From an uncultured Gammaproteobacteria bacterium (GTDB lineage: Bacteria > Pseudomonadota > Gammaproteobacteria > Chromatiales > Chromatiaceae): DNA of 11,456 nucleotides. The position numbers and the translations under genes are program-made. Location: the NCBI GenBank assembly GCA_937926265.1, contig CALAZS010000053.1, forward strand, positions 1 through 11,456, read 5' to 3'. Under the pieces are notes generated by a model. The model worked only from the letters and a program-made list of their open reading frames with translations, was not told where the DNA came from and made no database searches. This document shows positions 6,763-11,456 of the stretch, piece by piece (within the stretch, counting starts at the first letter, position 1; each line of letters starts with the position of its first letter).

Positions 6763-6793
6763 GTGGATTTTTCAGTGGATTTTCCGTGGTTTT
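6763..6793. repeat. Three direct GTGGATTTT-type repeats upstream of the FimV-domain gene
   Basis: GTGGATTTT occurs at 6763-6771 and 6775-6783, and GTGGTTTT at 6786-6793. The start-to-start spacings of 12 and 11 bases are close to one helical turn. They lie 43-73 bases before the FimV-domain start, where a transcription factor could bind on one face of the DNA. No regulator is recognised and chance in a T-rich gap is possible. Confidence 0.4.
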
Positions 6794-6835
6794 ATCACAG
6801 CGTCCATACTTTTAAGTCAATTCCGAGAAGGAGAT

Positions 6836-7234
6836 ATGATGCGTAATTATTTTTTGAAAATTGTTGCCTTGCTGTTTTTGCTGGCATCCGGTTACGCCCA
6901 GGCGTTGAGTCTGGGAAAAATGACAACTTACTCGGGTTTAAATCAGCCTTTTGAGGCGGAGATTCTGTTGCATGCCGTTGCCAAGGGAGAACTTGATGGC
7001 GTCAAGGTAAGCATTGCTTCGGCTGATGCTTTTAAAAAGGCTGAAATCGATCGACCGTTTATTCTTACCAGGCTTAATTTTGAAACCATGTCCAAGGACA
7101 ATGGCCAGGCTGTTATTCGGGTAACCAGCCGGAATTCCATTCCAGAACCATATCTTAATTTCCTGCTCGAGGTCAGCAGTCCGAGAGAGAGGGTGTTGAA
7201 GGAATACTCTGTGTTGCTGGATGTTCCCCGCTAA
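6836..7234 (+). CDS. Secreted FimV N-terminal-domain protein, stand-alone
   Basis: This 132-residue protein starts with a Sec signal peptide (1-23, core ALLFLLASGYAQA). The rest matches the conserved N-terminal domain of FimV/HubP: LSLGKMTTYSGLNQPFEAEI (24-43), a run of ASADAFKKAEIDRPF (61-75), VIRVTSRNSI (93-102) and EPYLNFLLEVSSPRERVLKEYSVLLD (104-129). In full FimV proteins this domain is followed by a LysM peptidoglycan-binding module, a membrane segment and a long acidic cytoplasmic tail with a TPR-like end, and the protein organises type IV pili or the cell pole. Here the gene stops exactly at the domain boundary. It is an intact small gene, since the stop is followed by a convergent gene and not by remnants of FimV. 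There are two adjacent ATGs (6836 and 6839); AAGGAGA at 6828-6834 is better spaced for the second, which would give 131 residues. Role unknown. Confidence 0.88.
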   Translation: MMRNYFLKIVALLFLLASGYAQALSLGKMTTYSGLNQPFEAEILLHAVAKGELDGVKVSIASADAFKKAEIDRPFILTRLNFETMSKDNGQAVIRVTSRNSIPEPYLNFLLEVSSPRERVLKEYSVLLDVPR

Positions 7235-7272
7235 CTGACAAAAGGCGATAAAGCGGGTTATTCAGCTTTTTT
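7227..7272. terminator. Weak hairpins in the convergent junction
   Basis: Between the FimV-domain gene and the convergent rhodanese gene, AAAGC (7250-7254) can pair with GCTTT (7265-7269), followed by a short T run to 7272. Alternatively CCCGCT (7227-7232) can pair with AGCGGG (7252-7257). The two share bases and exclude each other. Both stems are short and lie partly in coding sequence, so termination here is only suggested. Confidence 0.25.
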
Positions 7273-7923
7273 CGGAATTGTTGTCAGGCCCAGGCCTTTC
7301 CAGGCCTGCATGCCACCTCGATACCATTTAAGCTTGCCGGGTGGGTAACCCACTGCAAGTAATGAAAGAATATTGGTGGGCGATTGTCCACACCAGACAC
7401 CGTTGCAATAGAAAACCAGGGTTTTGGCATTTTCAAAATTCCATAATCCATCGTGGAATATTGCGCCAAAATCAAACTCCAGGATTTTGGCAATTTCCTG
7501 GGGCTCAGCCTGGGCAGCATGCAGCTTTTTCCATGGAATACTGACTGCGCCGGGAATCATTCCCTTACCCAGCCACCATTCATCACGGGAATCAATCAGC
7601 ATGATTTTCTCATCACCTTTTTGCATGGCTTTCAGGTAGTCAAGTACTTCCAGTTCCCCAATTGTTTCAACGCCGGATGCCAGGTTCATTGGCTGAACAC
7701 AGAAAGGCGGGCAGGGACGGGATGTCAGCGCATAGTCCCAGTCGATCATATGTTCGTTGTTTTGAATACGTTCAATGACTACCGTACGGTCTTCATGATT
7801 GACCTCAAGCGATTGTATGTCCTTGGTTATCCAGACCGGGCCTTCTCCATCGGCATAAGAATTGACTGCAGCGAAAAGCAGGCAAAGAAAAGTAATCAGT
7901 GATCGAAATTTGAGAACTGGCAT
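7258..7923 (-). CDS. Exported rhodanese-like protein
   Basis: With the ATG at 7923 the protein has 221 residues and begins with a signal peptide (1-24, core LITFLCLLFAAVNSYA), so it should act in the periplasm. I prefer this start to a TTG at 7962, which overlaps mutM, because AAGGA (7932-7936) lies eight bases before the ATG and the signal peptide begins there. The C-terminal half is a rhodanese fold: IMLIDSRDEWWLGKGMIPGAVSIP (107-130), then LVFYCNGVWCGQSP (169-182) with C173 at the active-site position, and the closing YRGGMQAWKGLGL. C178 sits within the active-site loop and could form a disulfide with C173. The N-terminal region carries a second pair in SRPCPPFC (C71, C75). This pattern suggests a thiol/disulfide or sulfur-handling role rather than plain thiosulfate sulfurtransferase activity. 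It follows mutM by 14 bases and is the last gene of the operon. Confidence 0.88.
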   Translation of the reverse strand: MPVLKFRSLITFLCLLFAAVNSYADGEGPVWITKDIQSLEVNHEDRTVVIERIQNNEHMIDWDYALTSRPCPPFCVQPMNLASGVETIGELEVLDYLKAMQKGDEKIMLIDSRDEWWLGKGMIPGAVSIPWKKLHAAQAEPQEIAKILEFDFGAIFHDGLWNFENAKTLVFYCNGVWCGQSPTNILSLLAVGYPPGKLKWYRGGMQAWKGLGLTTIPKKAE

Positions 7924-7937
7924 GGTTGGAATCCTTA

Positions 7938-8777
7938 TTATGTTTTTTGACACTTGGGACAATAATAGCTTGAACGCTGGCCAATGACGGTTTTTTGTAT
8001 TGGTGCATCACAAATGTAGCAGGCCTGGCCTTCTCTGCCATAGACTTTTAGTTCCTGGGCGAAGTAACCGGGTTTGCCTTCCTCGTTGGAAAAATCCTGC
8101 AGCGTGGTGCCGCCCTGTTCAATAGCCTCGGCCAACACCTGTTTGATGCTGTCAACCAGGCGTGCATAGCGGGCTTTGGAGACTTTGCCTGCTTTACTGG
8201 TAGGACGAATGCCTGAGCGAAATAGTGACTCACTTGCATAGATGTTACCCACACCAACTACTACATGAGAATTCATAATGAAGTTTTTTATTGATACCTG
8301 GCGTTTACGACTGAGGTTAAACAGGTAATCTGTATCAAAACTGTCACTTAACGGTTCAGGTCCGAGGTTGGCCAGTAGCTTATGTGTTTCAACATAACCC
8401 GACTGACTCCCGGATTTAGGGCCTGCCTGCCAAAGCACAGCACCAAACTTTCTGGGATCGCGCAAGCGCAGACATTGCTTACCTATGACCAGGTCGAAAT
8501 GGTCATGTGCACCTGCCGGTGTATTAGCCGGTAAAATTCTTAAACTGCCTGACATGCCCAGGTGAATGATAAGTGTGCCGTCTTTAACGCAAATCAGCAG
8601 GTATTTGCCGCGACGCTCAACACTGAGAATTTTTTGTTTTTTAAGCCTTTCAGCTAATTTGGCCGGAATCGGCCAGCGCAGTTTGCGTTCGCGTACCACG
8701 ACATCGGTAATGGTTTTATCAAGAATATGAGGTTCGATTCCTCTGCGGGTTGTTTCGACTTCCGGTAATTCAGGCAT
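7938..8777 (-). CDS. mutM: Formamidopyrimidine-DNA glycosylase MutM (Fpg)
   Basis: MutM removes 8-oxoguanine and formamidopyrimidines from DNA and cuts the strand by beta,delta-elimination, the first step of base excision repair of oxidative damage. The product begins PELPEVETTRRG after the Met; the N-terminal Pro is the nucleophile and the next Glu the acid. The catalytic Lys is K58 in ERRGKYLL. The C-terminal zinc finger is C253-x2-C256-x16-C273-x2-C276, with the DNA-phosphate-binding R268 between the second pair. At 279 residues it is slightly longer than the usual 269-271 or so, with a few extra residues around AGPKSGSQSG (about 118-127). All key residues are present. It starts 12 bases after the DUF4340 gene without a clear Shine-Dalgarno, so expression probably depends on the upstream ABC genes' transcript. 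mutM near coaD is common in gammaproteobacteria. Confidence 0.98.
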   Translation of the reverse strand: MPELPEVETTRRGIEPHILDKTITDVVVRERKLRWPIPAKLAERLKKQKILSVERRGKYLLICVKDGTLIIHLGMSGSLRILPANTPAGAHDHFDLVIGKQCLRLRDPRKFGAVLWQAGPKSGSQSGYVETHKLLANLGPEPLSDSFDTDYLFNLSRKRQVSIKNFIMNSHVVVGVGNIYASESLFRSGIRPTSKAGKVSKARYARLVDSIKQVLAEAIEQGGTTLQDFSNEEGKPGYFAQELKVYGREGQACYICDAPIQKTVIGQRSSYYCPKCQKT

Positions 8778-8789
8778 TTGATGTTTTCA

Positions 8790-9290
8790 TTATTTTGCTG
8801 TGGCTTTAAAGAAATCGATATCAGCTAACAGGAACTGGTAATAGTAGTCGGTAATCAGGTGTATCTGGTTATCAAATAGTACGTAGCGGTTCTGGTCGAC
8901 AGGATCAAGAGTGCCGAAAACAATTTTTTTATTATTTAATAGGTAATAATTTTTAGAGTCTTCAAGCTTGAAAGCAACCCGGTTTTCCTGTGTGTTTTCA
9001 AACTGGCGGAAGCTGTGCGTGTTTAAAATATCCAGTAATTTTTTTATTTTATCCTGATCAATGGCGATACTGTCATCGTTGCGCAACACCCAGAGGTTAT
9101 TGGTTTTATTAAACGCCATAATTTTGCTGCCAAAAGTTATTTCACCGGCATTTATTTCAATAGTTGAAATCTGCTCAGTTGCAATATCAGAGACAGGCTT
9201 ATTGTTTTTTTCGGTCAGTAGCAAGTTGGAGGCAGCTAATAAAACAACCAGCACTATCAATACAATGTTGAATTTCCTGATAGCTGTCAT
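8790..9290 (-). CDS. DUF4340 domain-containing membrane-anchored protein
   Basis: This 166-residue protein has one N-terminal membrane segment (about 7-26, FNIVLIVLVVLLAASNLLL) that works as an uncleaved anchor, leaving the rest in the periplasm. The body shows the DUF4340 pattern: STIEINAGEITF (42-53), a W-x-L strand (NNLWVLRNDDSIAI), a short helix (DQDKIKKLLDILNTH), and then IVFGTLDPVDQNRYVLFDNQIHLI (123-146), with the glycine-led turn and R-Y-V-L strand typical of the family. Members are often longer with repeated copies; this is a single short unit. Its ATG overlaps the stop of the permease/GldG gene as ATGA (9287-9290), so the two are coupled. Families of this kind are regularly encoded with GldA/GldFG-type ABC systems, which suggests a subunit of that complex. 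The sequence is more AT-rich than its neighbours. Function unknown. Confidence 0.85.
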   Translation of the reverse strand: MTAIRKFNIVLIVLVVLLAASNLLLTEKNNKPVSDIATEQISTIEINAGEITFGSKIMAFNKTNNLWVLRNDDSIAIDQDKIKKLLDILNTHSFRQFENTQENRVAFKLEDSKNYYLLNNKKIVFGTLDPVDQNRYVLFDNQIHLITDYYYQFLLADIDFFKATAK

Positions 9291-11392
9291 GAGTGCGTTT
9301 TTCCCAATCTTTTCCGATAATGAGGCACCAGGAAACCAAGCAGAATCAACACAAGCGGAATGCCAAACATGAAACTCATGCCATAGATGGCACGGAAGCT
9401 GTTGGTCATTGTAAAGGACTGATCCAGCGGTTTTTCAAATTCACTGTCGGTGACGATCTGCTGTTGGCTGAACCAGAAGAACAGGTTAAGCGCCAGTTGC
9501 AGGTTGTCTCCCTGCCCAAGCTGTTGGTTACGTAAAAAGTCGCTGTCACCCACAATGGCCAGTTTTTGATTCACTGAGTTCCTGTTTCTGCTGAACAAGA
9601 ATGCAATTGGTAACGGCCCCTGTTGTTCAAATAAAATAGGGTCGCGGTTAATGTTGCCTACCAGTTCTCCTGTTTCATTCCAGCTCTGTTCACCTGTTTT
9701 CAGGCTCAGTTCTGTTTGCCAGTTATTGTTGTTTTTCAACTTCAAGGCAGATGCCTGAGGAAACAGCGTGTATTGTTTCAAATTGCTGGTAACAGGGTGT
9801 TCTGCATACTGACTGACAATGGCGTTATCCGGTGAAGGTAATTTTACTTTAGCGGCATTGGCATCAACGATGATGCCCGGTAACAGCTCTATATCCGGTA
9901 AAAGTTCTGTAGCAGACATGCCGGCCATATTGGTAAGGGCTTTACTGATGTTGAATTTTTCCGGGTCGGTCAGCCAAAGCAGATTGCCACCTTTATCAAG
10001 ATACGTTTTTACTGCCAGAAGTTCCGAAGGCGTCAGTGCAGCTTGCGGTGAAGAGATAATCAGCAGTGATGTGTTTTCCGGGACCTGGCCATGTTTCATC
10101 AGGTTGAAATCACGCAACAGGTATCCGCGGGCGCGCAGGCTTTTGGTCAGGGTTGATGCACCGTACAGGCCTTCATCGAAAAGACTGGTTTCGCTGTGTC
10201 CCTGCAGGTTTAAAATCCAGTTTTGTTCACGCTGGGTCAGGTGGACCAATGTGCGGGTTATTTCCGCTTCCGAGAGTTTTTTTACCAGCTGTTGTTTATT
10301 GTTATAGCGGACAAGAATTTCACCGTTTTTGGTAATACCTAGCGCGCGCATTGCTTCGGGATTTTTTTGTGGATCTACAAAACGGATAAGGGTGTCAGGT
10401 TTAAAACGTTTATAGCGGTTTAAGGTTCTTGAAATCTGTTTTTTCAAAATGGTGTTATTGGAAAGGTAAACCGTAAAACTGACGGGCTGGCTGAAACTGC
10501 TCAATAGAGACTGTGTGGCTGCAGGCAGGGTGTTGTGCTGGTTACGGGAAATATCCCATCCAAGATGAAACTGCTTAAGTAATGGCATGGATAAGACCAG
10601 GCTTATTGCCAGCAATATAACAGTCAGACGGCTTGACCAGCGTTCCTGCGTGTATTTGAGCCTCAGCACAGCAAGCCAGTTGAGCGATAAAAAAAACACC
10701 GTGGCCAAAACAAAATAAATCAGGTCGCTGCTGTTGATGAGGCCAAGCGAGGCCAGTTGTAAGTGAGCCGGAATCGAAAACCAGTAAATGGCGCTGGCAT
10801 CATCGGCCTGCGAGGCAAAACTCAGTAACAATAGAATACCGTAAGTCGTCACTGCAGCTACGACCGGGTGACGGGTAATAGATGAAATCCAGTTTCCTAT
10901 TGCCGCATAGAGTGCAATAACCAGAACGCCGAACAACCATAGTCCCAGTATCCTGAGCATGTCCGGTTCAGTGTTGAACGCGAGCATGCTGACCTGTATC
11001 AGAAACAGCAGCCAGTACAGCAGTAAAAGAATGACAACCGGAAAAAACTTGCCCAGGGTTATCTGCATGACTGATAAACGTGATGCCAGTAACAGGTCCA
11101 TTCTTTGCTGTTGTTTTTCTGCGGCAAAACTGCGCATGGTCAGCAGTGGTGTAATCAGCATGATGATTTTCAAGGCATTCAACATGGCTGGAATAATGAC
11201 AAGTGAAGTCACCCCAAGCGGACTTTCCGTGGCGACCAGTCGAATCTGCAGGTTTTGGTAAATTTCAAGCTCGGAAAAGAATGCCCAGGCCAGGATCAAC
11301 TGGCAAACTGCAAGCAGCGCCCAGGCCAATGGCGTCACAAACAAACGACGCAGTTCATTCTTTATCAATGTGCCATTCATGATACTGGTCAT
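9287..11392 (-). CDS. Fused ABC-2 permease and GldG-like auxiliary protein
   Basis: This 701-residue inner-membrane protein joins two parts that are separate genes (gldF, gldG) in gliding Bacteroidetes. Residues 1-245 form an ABC-2-type permease with about six membrane segments (near 20-40, 60-85, 115-135, 148-170, 177-195, 222-243) and the cytoplasmic segment MRSFAAEKQQQRMDLLLASRLS (86-107) usual in this permease class. Another segment (255-272) leads into a large periplasmic GldG/ABC-auxiliary domain (about 280-660) with ISRNQHNTLPAATQSLL, a helix-rich FVDPQKNPEA region and the strand KLAIVGDSDFLRN (610-622). A final segment (669-690) anchors the end, with a basic HYRKR tail inside. The substrate is unknown; the name does not imply gliding here. 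The ATG overlaps the stop of the upstream gene (ATGA at 11389-11392). A second ATG five codons in (11380) is an alternative start. The DUF4340 gene follows with another ATGA overlap. Confidence 0.92.
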   Translation of the reverse strand: MTSIMNGTLIKNELRRLFVTPLAWALLAVCQLILAWAFFSELEIYQNLQIRLVATESPLGVTSLVIIPAMLNALKIIMLITPLLTMRSFAAEKQQQRMDLLLASRLSVMQITLGKFFPVVILLLLYWLLFLIQVSMLAFNTEPDMLRILGLWLFGVLVIALYAAIGNWISSITRHPVVAAVTTYGILLLLSFASQADDASAIYWFSIPAHLQLASLGLINSSDLIYFVLATVFFLSLNWLAVLRLKYTQERWSSRLTVILLAISLVLSMPLLKQFHLGWDISRNQHNTLPAATQSLLSSFSQPVSFTVYLSNNTILKKQISRTLNRYKRFKPDTLIRFVDPQKNPEAMRALGITKNGEILVRYNNKQQLVKKLSEAEITRTLVHLTQREQNWILNLQGHSETSLFDEGLYGASTLTKSLRARGYLLRDFNLMKHGQVPENTSLLIISSPQAALTPSELLAVKTYLDKGGNLLWLTDPEKFNISKALTNMAGMSATELLPDIELLPGIIVDANAAKVKLPSPDNAIVSQYAEHPVTSNLKQYTLFPQASALKLKNNNNWQTELSLKTGEQSWNETGELVGNINRDPILFEQQGPLPIAFLFSRNRNSVNQKLAIVGDSDFLRNQQLGQGDNLQLALNLFFWFSQQQIVTDSEFEKPLDQSFTMTNSFRAIYGMSFMFGIPLVLILLGFLVPHYRKRLGKTHS

Positions 11393-11456
11393 GGTGTTGA
11401 GCCTGATTCTGGACCAGATTCAGGTTGGGATTCAGCCTCGGATTCTAGATGGTATT
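11389..11456 (-). CDS. 3' end of an upstream gene, probably the ABC ATPase (partial)
   Basis: One frame stays open from the window edge to a TGA (11389-11391) that overlaps the next start as ATGA. It encodes a 21-residue hydrophilic tail rich in Glu, Ser and Pro (ESEAESQPESGPESGS). GATTC recurs four times in the plus-strand DNA here, producing the repeated E-S pairs. In GldA/GldFG-type operons the gene just before the permease is the ATP-binding subunit, so this is probably its low-complexity C-terminus. The ATPase domain itself is outside the window, so the identity is inferred only from position. Confidence 0.55.
   Translation of the reverse strand, partial: YHLESEAESQPESGPESGSTP

Noticed and set aside
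6755..6799. TGTGA and TCACA words upstream of the FimV-domain gene as a Crp site.
   Set aside because: They are about 35 bases apart rather than the six-base spacing of a Crp operator.
7341..7902. Plus-strand open frames of 67-149 codons opposite the exported rhodanese gene.
   Set aside because: They are antisense to a gene with clear rhodanese motifs, signal peptide and Shine-Dalgarno, and their products show no domain or sensible composition.
7924..7962. TTG start at 7962 for the exported rhodanese, overlapping mutM.
   Set aside because: The ATG at 7923 has a well-placed AAGGA and begins directly at the signal peptide; the extra 13 residues would spoil the signal's N-region.
9819..10307. 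A 162-codon plus-strand frame opposite the permease/GldG gene.
   Set aside because: It is a shadow of the well-supported minus-strand gene; the product is low-complexity Ser/Arg/Cys-rich with no family signature.
11396..11446. Repeated GATTC words at the right edge as a repeat array or CRISPR-like element.
   Set aside because: They are short, irregularly spaced and explained by repeated Glu-Ser codons in the C-terminal tail of the upstream gene.

Overview
The window looks like a chromosomal segment of a gammaproteobacterium of moderate GC content. Two things suggest this. First, the gene order M16 protease - rsmD - coaD - Alvin-type ferredoxin - gamma-glutamyltransferase, followed a few kb on by mutM, matches as I recall it the Pseudomonas aeruginosa neighbourhood of coaD, fdx1, a gamma-glutamyltranspeptidase gene and mutM. 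Second, it carries a FimV N-terminal-type domain and a DUF4124 protein, both typical of this class. I see no tRNA, rRNA, insertion sequence, phage or CRISPR in the window. The genus cannot be read from the sequence.

Left part (1-4532, plus strand): a conserved housekeeping block. It holds an exported M16 peptidase homologue whose zinc motif is lost, the 16S rRNA methyltransferase RsmD, the coenzyme A enzyme CoaD, a 2[4Fe-4S] ferredoxin and an exported gamma-glutamyltransferase. The oddest point is a strong intrinsic terminator hairpin with a T tract lying inside the signal-peptide codons of the gamma-glutamyltransferase. It is well placed to end the ferredoxin transcript or to attenuate read-through.

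Middle part (4570-7234): a mixed-strand accessory segment. A translationally coupled pair on the minus strand encodes an exported DUF4124 protein and an unrecognised 107-residue protein. It is divergent from a plus-strand gene with a convincing sigma70 promoter that encodes two cyclic-nucleotide-binding folds joined to a rhodanese fold. Between them is a possible 35-codon gene. Next comes a small secreted protein that is nothing but the N-terminal domain of FimV.

Right part (7258-11456, minus strand): a compact operon reading leftward. It starts with the last codons of a gene cut by the window edge, probably the ABC ATPase. Then come a fused ABC-2 permease/GldG-like protein, a membrane-anchored DUF4340 protein, the DNA repair glycosylase MutM and an exported rhodanese-like protein. 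ATGA overlaps join the first three genes; 12-14 bases separate the rest. The working idea is that the first three form one envelope ABC complex of unknown substrate, with mutM and the rhodanese carried on the same transcript.

No single feature is clearly a new defence or mobile system. The parts most worth following are the terminator inside ggt, the cNMP-cNMP-rhodanese protein, the free-standing FimV domain with direct repeats upstream, and the ABC/GldG/DUF4340/mutM operon.
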